64,000 nt of DNA from Anthoceros angustus. Taxonomy: Eukaryota; Streptophyta; Anthocerotopsida; Anthocerotales; Anthocerotaceae. The notes under the pieces are model-generated. The model made no database searches. It was not told where the DNA came from and saw only the letters and a program-made list of their open reading frames with translations. The translations under genes and the position numbers were made by a program. The stretch is taken from NCBI GenBank assembly GCA_010909165.1, contig VJWM01000003.1, positions 310,001-374,000 on the forward strand, given 5' to 3'. Of this stretch, positions 1 to 12,376 are shown one piece after another. Numbering within the stretch: position 1 is the first letter of the stretch; every line of letters starts with the position of its first letter.

Positions 1-2
1 AT

Positions 3-1019
3 GAAGAACCATCCACTAAAGAACACTGCAGACTTGAGAATTACATGCTCAGTCGGCATCAGAATCCTGGGTTGGCCGAGATGGAATGCAGTCATGGGGC
101 TGCTAACTTAATTGCAGATGATGACCTGGATGTTCCAGATGTTGAAGCGAACAAGAATTTGATGGAGTCTCCGGTTATAGACACACAGATGGCAGCGGTG
201 GATAAGGATTTTGATTCTGCTGCACTTCCAAGTTGTGAAGGTCTGGACCCTCATACTCCAACAGCTCTCTCTTCCCAACAGATGGAGTTTGACGAGGCAG
301 TCTTAAACATTTTAAGGGAAACTTGTGCAACCTCTGGGGAGGACGTGGCTGAGAACTCGGTGGCATCAGGGAAGCCTTTGGATTCCGTTTCACAGTCTGC
401 TCTGTCCTTAACAAGGACAACCGCTAGATTGACTGATGTCATTGCGATCTTTGACATAGTTTCTAACTACTCAGCATGGGAGGGTGCGGAGAAATTATGG
501 GGCTTCCATCTGAACAGTTTGGAGGACAAAGGTGCATATCTCGCAGATCTGGCTGTGCAGCTGTGCCTCCGACATTGCTCGGATCTGCTGCAGTCACCAA
601 GCATAAGCAAGCCGACAGCCGACTCATCAGATACACTGCAGAAGCTTCAGCCAGGTCCGCAGGTTGGTCCTGGTCCATTTGACTGGCTCAGAACAGATGC
701 AAACCCCTGCGATCCTGATCACAATCTCAAAAAGAAAGCTAGATGGGGGATGCTGAAGGGCATCGTGCTCAACCTCGTTCCTGCACGAGTACAGGCAGCA
801 GTAACAGGATCCAACTTACATGACTACAGCATGGCCTTGGCCCGCATCAGCAAGCTGGAGCATCGTCGTCAGAAGTCTGCACTGACTGAAACAGGATCAG
901 GCTCAAGACGTAGCGGTCGTGGATTCCTTCACCACCTCACGAATTCAATAGCTGAGGACAGCATCGCTGGCTTGCTAAGCCACTCCATGTTTGAACGTGG
1001 GGTATCTACCACACCATAG
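3..1019 (+). CDS. 3' part of an unrecognised protein-coding gene (partial)
   Basis: An open frame enters from the left edge and ends at TAG 1017-1019. An internal ATG at 45 would give 324 aa, but no stop lies between the edge and that ATG, so this is probably the last exon of a longer gene. The first half is acidic and low in complexity. The second half (residues about 125-300 from the ATG) looks folded, with several predicted helices (for example around WEGAEKLWGFHLNSLEDKG and KKKARWGMLKGIVLNLVPA) and a basic Ser/Arg-rich tail. I do not recognise the family and assign no function. Codon composition is like that of the other genes here and unlike the AT-rich spacers. Confidence 0.45.
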   Translation, partial: EEPSTKEHCRLENYMLSRHQNPGLAEMECSHGAANLIADDDLDVPDVEANKNLMESPVIDTQMAAVDKDFDSAALPSCEGLDPHTPTALSSQQMEFDEAVLNILRETCATSGEDVAENSVASGKPLDSVSQSALSLTRTTARLTDVIAIFDIVSNYSAWEGAEKLWGFHLNSLEDKGAYLADLAVQLCLRHCSDLLQSPSISKPTADSSDTLQKLQPGPQVGPGPFDWLRTDANPCDPDHNLKKKARWGMLKGIVLNLVPARVQAAVTGSNLHDYSMALARISKLEHRRQKSALTETGSGSRRSGRGFLHHLTNSIAEDSIAGLLSHSMFERGVSTTP

Positions 1020-2825
1020 ATCAATCAAACAGAGTGCCCAAATGGGCAGTTCCTCACTGCCGAACCAGTTCAGGATCATCTTCAGCATATCAGACTGCTA
1101 ACACGTTAGGTATGACACACCACCAAGCACCTACCTAGCTCATTGTCCTACATCAAGTTCGTCCTGCAGCACAATCTGAGATATGAATTGGCTATGATGC
1201 AGGATGGCGAAAGCAGATCTCGATCACTTAGAAAGCAGATGTAGCTCTTCCATCGTTCACCCAATTCCTCAAATCGTCCAATCTCCGAACCATTCTTTCT
1301 CTGGCATCGTTATAAACATTGTCTGCCCATGTTTTTGTCCCCACCACAGAAAGAATTCCAAGGGTATCAATCATGTGGCGGGGGCAGCAGCTACCTCCTG
1401 TCGCAACTCCCTTGTCCCTGGGCTAGATGTTCGGAGATTCATTAATGGCAAGATGCTTTTCGGGAAGGAACGTGTGCCATGCCGTGAAAGGAATGGGTAG
1501 GGCAGGTTCATCACAACAGACCTCGAATACACCTTCCCATTCAAAAGTGCCCCATGTGCAGACCCCAAGTCTTCCGCGGCTCCAAGCAATCAGAAGATAG
1601 TGGAAGAGGGAATCCTTCCCCAGACAGAGCCTTGACTCGAGAATCGGCCATGGACTTCCTGTCATGTCCTTTGCTCAACCTAGTCTTCCTTGCCCAGAAT
1701 TTGAAATGCTGGGTGACGCAGCAGGTGGGCAACAAAGGGTGCAGCAGGGACACTGTACACACATACAGTCCCTGCTCTCATCACCTCTCCCTCAAACGTC
1801 CAACACTCTTTTTGCCATCAAGACAGTCTCTCGTAACAGTGACACCAACAACCGGAGTGAATACCGTGGAAAACCCGCGGTCATGGTGAGGGGATTCCGC
1901 TGGTCATCGCACGCAACTGGTCAAGCAAAGCAAAAGCAAAAGCAAAAAGGCGGCCAAAGAAAGACCTGGGCCCAACCTCCTGACCCCCCGTCTGTCTCTG
2001 ATCACAAACAGTGCCTTCAAATGCAGCGCAGAGCGTGTTCTGCGGACACCAGCCTTTTCGGTAACCGAAGTAACGACCGCCATTTGACGCCATTTAATAA
2101 ATGCCCCATGCAACGCTAGAAGGAGATAACCTTGGCCCACTGCCCACCAAAAAGATACGAGTGCATTTGGCACGATGCAAATTTGTGCACACCAATCTCA
2201 AAGATCCGGATCCAGAAGATGCTGTTGATGTCTATCTACCAAAATGGATGAAGCTCAGAAGCACATTCTGTCAGACTTTGAAATGAAGATTCAACACGTA
2301 CCCAATAACTTGGTCTTCCAGAAGATAACTAGATTGGAGTTTACCTAGGAGCTTTTGGATCTTCATGTCTTCAAAATCTTAGAATCACTTCTACTCTAAA
2401 TCTGCGTGATTTGCTTTCACTTTGCATGCCTTTACTTGGATTAGCTCATCCCTTTAATATTCATTATGTAAGTCTTTGGTATGGCTAGACCATCCTTTCT
2501 GATCCTAATGGACTATCCAAGAGTATAAAAGTTTTTGCATCATGGATCCTTGCTAGGTCCAAACTGTGTTTTTGTACTTTACGTGAGTTTAGTTCTTGAA
2601 TCTTGTCAACAAACTTAAGGGCGGGCTGTATTGAGGAAGTAGTTGTCTTAAGTTTTTCAATAAATGAGAATCTTGTGTTGTATTAGAGGAGAGTGATAGC
2701 AATCATGGACATGGGAGACTATAAACACGCATGCTTTTTATCTTCCATATTACAATACATCATACATCTTTGTTGATATAAAAAAATCAAAGTTATATTT
2801 ATATTGCATGGATGTCTATGTGCTT
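1020..2825. other. Intergenic stretch, no supported gene
   Basis: Only short, mutually overlapping open frames occur on both strands, none with a recognisable domain. A short frame at 2101-2286 (61 aa) looks protein-like but has no recognised relative. An AATAAA at 2659-2664 could be a plus-strand polyadenylation signal. The right part is the 3' flank of the SPAG6 gene, which reads leftwards. Confidence 0.5.
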
Positions 2826-5000
2826 TTAATGGGCAGCAACAGGCTTTCCTCCAGCAGCTGGAGCAGCTCCCTTTGCAGGTGTGTTGCTTGATTTCCCACC
2901 TGATAGCTTTTGGATTAGTGTTTCTGAGTAGCCAGGTGAATAGTAATGGACAATCTCTATTGGATAACAATTGTTGATATTATCCACGAATTCTCGCAAC
3001 TCGCTGCCAGGCTCAAGGCTCTCCACCAAAATTTGTATCTTCTCAAATGCTCCGGATGTAACAAACTTGGTCTTGGCATCGGCATCGTTGGGTATGATCT
3101 TTGCAATTTGTCCCAGGACGTATTTGAGAATACCTTCGGGTAGTGCAGGTCCCTGGTTGTTTGTCATGAACCATGCGGTTAGTAGACAGGCATTGGCCAC
3201 ATGGTAATGCAGTGCATAGCTAGGGTTGAAAGATGATGCATGGTGATGTATATCAATTCAGCATGGCTTGCAAGTGCTTGATGTTGAGTGGTATGGTGCA
3301 TGTGAAGCAAGGAGAGGGTGCAGGGTATCCTTACATGGATGAACGAGTCCAAGGCGGGGAAGTAGGTAAGACGATCACAAATGGCTTTGATGGCCTTCTT
3401 GCACTTGTTCTGCAAATCTTCGCTACTGGTTTTGGATATAAAAGCCAGCACCAACTGTGGTAGTATGCCAGCTTCGGCAATGGCCTTGGCATGATTTGGT
3501 GTGTGCCTTCCAATCTGGCCTATCGTCCAGGCAGTGGCACTCTTGATATGATCCTCTGACTCATTGATGATGGCATGCAACAATGGTGGAAGGCCATTGG
3601 AAGCGATGACACTCAAGGCCAATGCTTCATCAAAAGCTGCTATGTATCCCAAAGCCATGATTCCTGCGCCACATACCAGGCACGGATTCAGGACTCTTTT
3701 GCACAATTAAGGACTGCAAAATGCGGCAGACTGGGTGATAAGGCTGCAGAGGCGAACCAGGCAGGCGTTCATTTCCTGTGGTCTCGGACACGTTATCGAT
3801 GAGGGCTGCAACACCGCCTGTGGCCACTATCAGCTGAGCCAGTTCTGGTGTATGCTTGGCAACCTCACGTACAACAGTTGCCGAGTTTCTCCTGACCATA
3901 GGATCTATGTCCTTGAGGCATAGGAAAATCTTCGGGAAGATGTCTGCTGCAACAACAACCTGCCAGGCAACGTGCAAACTTTATGCCTCACCGTCTATGC
4001 TGAAGATGTGCCTTGAAATATCAGGTTTCTGAGGGGATGTTTACCTCAGCCAAGTCCATGGTGTGTTTAGCAATCTGGGCCAAGGCCAAGCAAATCTGCG
4101 GAGACAGTAGCACGGCTTAGCATCTTGCTTTCCTCACAGACGATGTGGGCCAGTCACAACATCCATGACAAGGTTTGGAGAGAGGTAGTCATACATTTCG
4201 TCTCAGCTTGGTGTCCGTCTGCACCACCTGTGGTGCTAAGAATGGCACAGCACCGGCATCCACTACAGACTGTGCCAGCTCTGGAGTATGCTTTGCTATG
4301 TCTGCTAGAGCAGAGGCTGCTACCCGCCTTAATGGGAGTTCAGGTTCCTGTCAGCAGAAACATGCATTGAGAGCATTTCCCTTTGAACCCTGCCTGCTCC
4401 ACTACGGTCTCCGACAACTTATGTTTCAGTCATACCTGAACACAAAGCACAAGAAGGCCAATGGCTCCAGCATCTACCACACACTGGGCGAGCTCAGGAT
4501 TATGCTTAGCAATGTGGCCTAGTGCGGAAGCTCCAGTCTCCTTCACAGCTGGATCAAACTCTTCAAGACATTGCACAAGGGGTTGTACTGCCCCAGCATC
4601 CACCACATGTTTGGCAAGAGCTGGATTGTGCTTAGCCGTTGCCCGTAATACTGAGGCAGCTGCTTTCTTGTTGAACCTGTTCAGCTCCCTGAAAGCAGGA
4701 AAGCCATGTGTGTCAAGGACCAGCAAAACATGTCTTCTCCATGTCCAACCTACCTGCCATGGCCTTCCAGTCTGAGTGGACTTGAATTACAGAAGAGACA
4801 GATGATCAGCATCCTCACCTCAAAGAGAAGACCAGATGTGGCAGTATGTTCTCAGACACTAGCGTTCCTGCCAGGTCTTCATTGTAACTGGCAAGTCTGG
4901 ACAACCCCAAAGCAGCCGTCTGCTGGATATTTGGGACAATGTCTAATAGCAGTGGTTTCAGTAGTTGCATCACCCCTGCTGAATGCAACACCTCCACATT
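2826..5000 (-). CDS. SPAG6: SPAG6/PF16-like armadillo-repeat axonemal protein (7 exons found, first exon missing)
   Basis: Armadillo-repeat protein of the central-pair apparatus of motile axonemes (human SPAG6, Chlamydomonas PF16). Exons inferred from conserved protein and GT-AG sites, in coding order: 5000-4819, 4688-4436, 4347-4195, 4095-4045, 3959-3758, 3663-3335, 3152-2826. Phases join exactly and give 498 codons plus stop, against about 509 aa in human. Conserved landmarks are the IQQTAALGLSRLASYNEDLA repeat, several copies of AKHxPELAQxVVDAGA, the join LPGIMALGYIAA, and the C-terminal block NNCYPIEIVHYYSPGYSETL, followed by an Ala/Gly/Lys-rich tail ending at TAA 2826-2828. The first coding exon (about 35 residues) was not found between 5001 and about 6300; it is either behind a longer intron or lost. 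Introns are 85-182 bp. No stop or frameshift occurs in the assembled part, so the gene is probably functional. Confidence 0.88.
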
Positions 5001-8000
5001 CTGCAGCAGAAAGAAAGTCAGTCCAGTATGTTTCAATTGCTTGCTTATTTAGCTCTCTCTTTACAGCTTATTCATTTTATGATTCAACATCCAATTCTCC
5101 CACCTTGTCTACAGTTCACCAATCTTACCAAGACACCAGAGTTTCACATCAAGGCCCATCTCAAATTTCAAGTTCTAAACAAAACCATAAGAAGTGCCTC
5201 TAATATGCCCCGATGCCTCTACTTGAGACTACATCTTTGCTTTTGTGCAATTGAATAACAAAATAACTTTCTCATTATGCGCAGGTAAGAGCATTCTTTG
5301 TAAAAAATGAGACCTATTTGAAATTGGGATTACTTTATGTTGTTGAACTTCTTTCTACAAGATGGTATGATCTTTACGACCAAAAGACTATCTACACGTG
5401 CATTATATATATTATCTTGGATTCTATACTCCTGAAATCTTGAAAGATGGTAATGCAATCACTAAGAGTTCAATAATTCTCTTATTTTTAGAATCATGCT
5501 AGGTCAAACGCTTTGCTTGTGTTGGTTTGAGAGAGATGCATTGTCATGACTTGAATGTATTTGTGCAAGAGATACTATCAATTAAACCTGTGCTTTTGTA
5601 GCAAGCTCTGCAATTGTTTGCACAAAAATGACTCTGCTCTTTTGATAAGTCTCCAACACAGCAAGCATCTGTCTTGTGGTCGCCATTTTTCATTCCTCCT
5701 AAAATTGTTTACAAAACTATATGACACTTTTGATTCAAGTTTGGGCGATGCTAGCATTCTACCATCTTGGCCCTATGAGAATCATTTCCAAGGATCTTGT
5801 CATTTCAAAACTAACCTACTACAATCTATCGATAGGTTGTATCACAAATATATGGGGAAGGACTTCTAAGTTTTCGGTGCGTCCAATCGTTCACATGAAG
5901 TAACACACTATCCTCCTCATGAAGTAAATTATGATAAATTTAAATTAGTTAAATACATTTTAAATAGAATTTAATTAATTTATTCCATGTGTTTGCTAAT
6001 AGATGGATATGCTCACCAAATATTCCCCATCCAATCCAAGAAATTGTCTACTAGGTAATCATCATAATATTGGTATGTAATTTAGATATTCCCCTAATAT
6101 GTATACAAGTTGTTGTATAATATATCTATTTATGTTTTTTTAATTTTTAATTAAAGCCTCTCCATATCCTTATCGGGTAATGCTCGTCCAAACATGGGAT
6201 TACCATTCACATTTTCTTATAATCTTCCTCTACACTTCGAAAACAAGATGAATTACTATCACCCATTTCACTTGTTTTCGGCTTGTCACCAATCTTTCAG
6301 AGGCTATTGTTCCCACTCAATCCTGTTTTTATTCTCTATTTGTGAGGGTTTTTATTTTAGTAAAAAAATAAAAAATAAAAATGTACCTAGAAAGAAATAG
6401 AAACATGTTGTGGCAACATGATGACCCAGTCACCTCCAAGAAGAAAATATCTTTGAAGACATCCAAGTGGTCCATTGAAAACGGATGAGGCAAAGAGGAA
6501 GAAAAGCAGTGGTCAAAGTGATGCGGGTCCATGGAGGCCCTGGAATATGAAGTGGTGTGGTGTGTGAAGGATTTTCTCCCTAACAACCTCCAACTTGAGG
6601 ACGGCTTCAAGCGACAAAAAGAGGGAGTCCTACAAAAGCCAGTCAACATCCTATGCCTCCACCACCCACAAACAATAAATCTGCACGCGGCATCCAAGGA
6701 CGGCCAGATCCGTTCCCACCATGGCGCATTGGCCAGCATGCAAACTTCAATGCTTAGTTTAATCACCTCCGCGACTTTGTAAGCCGCGTCTGCGTCATGG
6801 GCGTGTGGGGGAGATCTCACATGTCCATGTCCATACGTAGACCATGATAGTATGTACAGAAACGAAAATGAGAATGGAAACGAAAATAAAAATGAAAATA
6901 AGAATGAGATTGAGAATAGAAATAAACATATATTTTCATTTCCCACCGGGTCATGGTACCATGGCCGGTCGGTGACCCGGGGCAAATCGAAATATGTACA
7001 TAGGGGTTGCCGCCCTGCACGCCCAGCCCAACGCCTCCCGCACGCCACCACCACCTTTGACCCGTGAGTCGTGACCTTGCCACATCCCAGGGAGGCGGGC
7101 CCCACCGGGCCGTACCACTCCGCCCCCGCGTTCCACTTGCACAAGGTGTCGTGCGTTCCCGTTGGCTTTCATTCGTACCATTTCGCCATCACTCGCCCGA
7201 ACGGCCATCTCCTCCACACGGACACCAATCACCTTACCACCGCGCACCCGTTCTCCTTCTTTTCATAAATATGAGGCGCCTGGAGGCCTCGCTCAACGCT
7301 CAAGGAAACCCGGCGCGCCCGTGGCCCGTGGAGGAGCCGACCATATTAAATATCATTATATAATGTAATTACTGAAATCAACAATTTATATTTCATTCAT
7401 AATATTATTTTGAAATTATTTTATTATAAATACTTATAAATATTTAGTACGTCAAATATTTAAATATGCATTTTCTAATATTTAAAGTGGGTAGACAATC
7501 CTGTACCAAAATAATAAGGTAATAATGGTGGAGGGGTACTCGCATCAATGCATCTTCCTCTACCTCACTAGTATGTAAGCCTTTTAATCTCCTTGCATTT
7601 AAATACATATGATATTGTTGGTGCAATAGGTGCATTTGCATAAGACATTTGTGGGTGCAACAGGTGCATTTGCATATGACATTGGGTGCAATACAATAGG
7701 TGCATTTGCATATCAATTGTCGGTGCAATAGATGACTTGAAATGTCAGTTTAGTTACTTATTTTTATCCCGACCCCTGGCAGGTATGCCTATTTTGTCTT
7801 CTTCTAGATGGGCTCCCCCAATCACCCATGTAGCTCTTGAATTAAACTATATTTATTCTTTTTATCTGAATGATTGATAGAGAATATAATAATCAATAAT
7901 AACAAAATATTATGATTTGGAAGTAAGTAAGGAAGAGATGAGTAACACTTTGGAGGACGACAATAAGCATTTTTATGTAATAGTTAGCAAAATTCTGAAT

Positions 8001-8254
8001 ACGGTATATTTAAATTATTTATTAGCAATTTTTTTAAACTGAATGTTAAGAGTGAAGATTAAACAAACTTCTATCCACATACATGGAATCCTGGTGCCCT
8101 GCAGGGGAGCGTGCAGGTGTGGAGCAGAGCCAGATTCCGATGATTGTAATATAGGTAATAGATAGGGGTGATGACAAGAGAAAGGCAAAGCCACGACATA
8201 ATCCCGCACGGAATTCGCGCAGGTAAGAAGCGGAATTTAAAAATCCGCTATCCG
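5001..8254. other. AT-rich intergenic region
   Basis: Low-complexity AT-rich DNA with no supported gene. A purine-rich imperfect repeat of the type GAAAATGAGAATG lies at about 6850-6935, next to a GC-rich palindromic-looking stretch (6945-6985, containing CCGGGTCATGGTACCATGGCC). One copy of an interspersed repeat lies at 7520-7870. The missing first exon of SPAG6 would be expected somewhere to the right of 5000 but I could not identify it. Confidence 0.5.
7520..7870 (+). repeat. Interspersed repeat family 1, copy 1, with internal expansion
   Basis: Shares ordered blocks with copies at 31600-31930 and 38200-38560: a CATCTTCCTCTACCT block, GCATATGACATT followed by GGTGCA, CGACCCCTGG, and a CTAGATGGGCT block near the end. 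In this copy the middle block GGTGCAATAGGTGCATTTGCATATGACATT is amplified about threefold (7612-7735). The repeat has no coding capacity and looks like a non-autonomous element or a solo terminal repeat. Confidence 0.6.
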
Positions 8255-9343
8255 CTTCCATGCCTCCATCCGAGCTTTTTTTAGTCGCCCGCGCAACAGT
8301 CAGTCGTGAAAAGTGTCAGCACATGCTCCGTCTGACACTCTTTAGCTCCAGCGGAGTCTGGAGCAAGGCAGGCGCCGGAGGGGAGGGGAGGGGAGGTAAC
8401 GGGAGGGCGCGTCTCTCTCTTGCGGCTCCAGCCCAGAGACCAGTCCGACTCCGCCGCGCCCCGTCTCGATTTCTGTTGTCCGTTTGTCCGGACTCTGATT
8501 GCAACCAGGGCTCATGAGCCATTCTCTCCCCCTCCCAGCCGCGCTGCGCGCATCCTCAGGACTGGAGCTTCCAATTTTCCATCGGGATTGCCACCGCTCT
8601 CGCTGATCGCACCGGCCGTCACCAGGCACGAGGAAGAGAGGAACAGATTGTATGGCTGTGCTGGAAATGCCGGACGGGCTCCTGCGCTGACCGCTGCCCC
8701 CGGCTCTGAGTCGTGCATTCTTCTTGCCCCGGAGAGCCAGGATGACGAGGCGCTGCACCGGACTGTGGACGGCGTGTCAGTGTGGAGGTGGAGGAAGCGG
8801 GGGAGCGGATTTCTGTGACTGAATGTACGGTTTTCTGTGAGCGACTGGCTGCGGAAAATGCTGTTCTGCGGCCCGGGGCTCGCTGCTTTGTGTTGCTCTG
8901 GACTGGCCACACTGAAATGTCGACTACGGGATGATGATCCCCGTGCTGTGTTTGTTCTATGTTGGATTGAGGTCAATTTCCGCTCCCGTGTCCTGCACTA
9001 CTGCCGCTGCTGCTGCATGGATTGTCTCCGGGCTTCGTCATTGCTCCTCTCTGCATCCTTGCGAACGAGGTGCAGTGCTTGTTGAACCTCTGCTCTGTTA
9101 GTCTCGGAGACAATTTTCTGTGAGGATTGTGTACGGCGGGTGGAACTTTATGCTGTGGCAGGCGTTTGCGGCTTTGTTTGGACGGGGAATGTGATGGTAT
9201 TGTGCAGTGCTCAAGGTCTTGGTGCGAGTGGACTCCGTTGTGAGAGGCTGAAGTTTTGGTGCCCTGGTGTGTGCAGGGTTGATTCGGAGTAGGGAAGCTT
9301 GAGGAGAGCGTGACGACTGCCGGCAGAAGCTGAATAGATAAGG
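8255..9343 (+). promoter_or_regulatory. GC-rich upstream region / probable 5' leader of the kinase gene
   Basis: Base composition shifts sharply from AT-rich to GC-rich at about 8255 and stays so up to the kinase start codon at 9344, as expected for a promoter and long untranslated leader. It contains a run of G4 tracts separated by single A (8380-8396) and a CTCTCTC tract near 8412. Open frames here are short and overlap on both strands; I see no protein family. The transcription start is not determinable from sequence. Confidence 0.4.
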
Positions 9344-12300
9344 ATGCCTCTTTTGGCGGAGCAGCTTCAGCAGCTGCAGAATGGATATCAAGGAGAGGTC
9401 ATGGGGCACAAGAGCAGGTTCTCGATGGACCCGGAGACCATAATAGTGGGAGTCAGGCTGCTAGAGGAAGAGTCGGAACTCATCTCCTGGGCCGTGTACA
9501 CAGCTGCGCGGCCTGGTGACAGCATCATCGCACTCCATGTTCAGAGCTCTCAGGAGCCGTTGTATACGGAAGGTACCTATTTCTCGCCCGGAGCGCACCT
9601 GGAGCGGGGTGAGGTCTGTTCTGGGAGGGATTGGTGTCACAATTCGCTTTCTTGTGGGAACGCAGAGGATGCGGAAGAACGCCCGTTGAGGCTTGCTAAG
9701 GATGTGGCTAAGTCTGCTCTGGTCAAAATGTTGGACCCCTATCTACACCATTGTGCGCAGAAGCAGGTATCGCTCTCTCACGACTCTCAGTTCTGCGGGT
9801 TGGGGCTCGGCTCAACCCCGGCGGTGACATGAGAGGAACGTGTCTTTGGACGCGGAAGTACTTACCGTATGAAAGCGTCGAAATATTGTGCAGATAAAAG
9901 TAGAAGCCAGAATCGCTGGAGGCGTCAGTGTGGAGAAAGTTTTGGTGGAGCAAGCAGATGCACTTCGCGCCACGCTTCTTCTTCTGGGGAGCTCTGGCAG
10001 ACCGCGGCCCTCCTGGTATGCAATTCCTCAATTGCAAATCATGCTCCAGAGCCCAGGGGAAGGATATGGTACCGTTCCTCCATGCCTCTCTGTGTACTCT
10101 AATGTCGGGTTTCTGCAGGTGTTATCAAAGCCCGACCATCTATTGTTCTGACCATGCACCCCCCCGTTGCTCGGTGCTTGTTGTCAAGGACAACAAGGTC
10201 CTCGCGTACAAGGGCAGCACAGACAACACTTTTTTTCCTGGTAATACTATGTTTGCATTCAAGTGAATGTGGTGCGGGGTAATGCGAACACAATGTTGAC
10301 CCTCTAAATATTTCTCGATGTTTCAATCTTCCAGAACCTCAACCGAAACAGAAACCAACTAAGAGCGTTGCAGGCAGCCGTGGATCCTTACCACGGAGAT
10401 TCAAATTCTGCGCTCAAGAACCGGACGTGCTACCAACACCCCTCGACAGTCCTACCAGAGATGGGAAGGATGCTGCCAGCCAGGCCTGGGAGCTGGAGGG
10501 TCTGTCACCGAGGGGAGTTCTGGAAGGCACGGTGGAATCTGAATCGAGCTCTCCGCCCAGCAGCATAACTATGTTCTCCCCAAGCCTTTCAAAAAGACCT
10601 TTTCTGGTTGCAGAGGAGGACACATTGCAGCCATTACCTCCACCCCAACGTCCACTATCGATGGTTTGGAAGAACCCCATTAGGAGGCTACACAGCTTTC
10701 CATCATCACACCGAGTCAAGAAGCTGTTGGCGAATTCCAGCTGCCATTCTGCAAGGACAAACCCAGAATCTGGTGCAGATTCGGGTGCAGAGGACGGTGA
10801 ACAGGCGTGGGATGGGAAGCCTCCTAACTCTCAACCTCCATGGCGCTCCTTTACTTATGGCGAGATTTCGATGGCTACAAGGTCATTCGACCATGGTAAG
10901 TACGCTGAATTTATCGCGGATCTTGGAGTGCTTTTCATTCGTATTGTCCTCAGTCTTACACCTTTCTGTGGTCTCCAGCCAACTTGGTCGGTAAGGGAGG
11001 TTATGCTCAGGTGTTCAAGGGAGTACTACCCAACGGAGAGGTCATAGCAGTGAAACTGCTCACTCGAGAGTCGGAAGAAATGAAGGAGAGAGATTTTCTT
11101 ACGGAGTTAGGGATTATTGGCCATGTCTGTCACCGAAATACCAGCATGCTCATTGGGTTTTGCATTGAAGGCGGTCTTCACTTGGTATACAAGTATTCCC
11201 CACATGGAAGTTTGGCTTCTTTTCTTCATGGTGAGACTAGCAGCCTCTTGCTAATGGTGCACTCCCAGAGCACTGAGCCCATATTGAGTCTAACGTAGTT
11301 GTTGACTTCTATAGCTGGCGGCGGCTCGTCGATGGATTGGGCTGCTCGGTACAAAGTCGCTGTTGGCGTTGCTCATGGTTTGCATTACTTGCACAAGCGA
11401 TGCCCACGACGCATCATTCACAGGGACATAAAGTCATCAAACATTCTTTTGGGACCGGACTTTGAGCCACAAGTAAGAAAGCTTTCCGATGTCGTAGTCG
11501 AGTATCCTAAATGTTTTGTCTAACATGGTTCGAAGGCTAGAAGGCTTATGCGGCTGAAAACCCTGTGCAGATATCGGACTTCGGCTTGGCGAAATGGCTG
11601 CCGGAACAGTGGACGCATCATACTGTGGAGCCTGTTGAAGGCACTATTGGGTGAGTAAATGTCGATGCTTTCAGCTTGTCATTATTTCCAGTCCTCGACA
11701 TGTGATGTGACGTTGTCCAGTGCATCACCGCAGGTATCTTGCTCCTGAGTACTTCATGCATGGAATTGTCGATGAGAAGACAGATGTGTTCGCCTATGGT
11801 GTGGTACTCTTAGAGCTGATAAGTGGCCGACGGCCGGTAGAGGCTACTTCCCAGAACTTGGTGATGTGGGTACGTTCCACCACTTATCCTGTGATGTCCT
11901 GTGCAATGTGTATTTCTTACTTCGGAACGTTGGATCGGCTGAAAGTTTTGATACTGTATCAGGCAAAGCCGTTACTCGAGGCCACCAACCTGCCGGAGTT
12001 GGTAGATCGGAGCTTGGGAACATCTTACGATTCGTCTCAAATGCGAAAGCTGATAATGGTGGCCACCCTCTGCGTCAGGCATTCTGCAATTTGGCGTCCA
12101 AGCATGAAGCAGGCAAGTCCCTTGCTCTGCAGCTGTTCAATCCTAATGCCTCCATGTTGGAGATTCCCTGCTTCTAACAAAAGTGCTGGGATGTTACAGG
12201 TTCTGGACTTGTTGACAGAGGATGCAACAGATTCTGACGCAGTCGGGTCAGAGGAACTGAGCCAACTGGTGAACAAGTCACTCGGCCAAGAGATCACCAA

Positions 12301-12376
12301 CCTTGAATCCGACTACAGCATCGCCACCTATCAAAAGGATCTGTGCCGCCATAGAGAGTTGGCCTTGTGCTTCTGA
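9344..12376 (+). CDS. Receptor-like cytoplasmic kinase with N-terminal universal-stress-protein (UspA) domain
   Basis: Serine/threonine kinase of the plant RLCK-VI type that fuses an adenine-nucleotide-hydrolase-like UspA domain to a kinase. Exons: 9344-9572, 9666-9766, 9894-10015, 10119-10240, 10335-10895, 10979-11230, 11315-11472, 11571-11650, 11734-11869, 11963-12112, 12200-12376; all phases agree and give 695 aa. UspA domain at about 28-190 (starts [14 protein letters not shown] near 145). A Ser/Pro-rich linker of about 180 aa follows, then the kinase domain from about 375: glycine loop GKGGYAQV (383-390), Lys404 in IAVKLL, HRD Asp500 in [13 protein letters not shown] Asp518, APE Glu547. 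All catalytic residues are present, so an active kinase is expected. There is no signal peptide or membrane segment. Nine introns are GT-AG; the tenth (12113-12199) starts with GC. Confidence 0.9.

Noticed and set aside
6329-7144. 271-codon minus-strand frame
   Set aside because: It is Phe/Ser-rich because it reads through a purine-rich simple repeat and AT-rich DNA; no domain, and competing frames overlap it.
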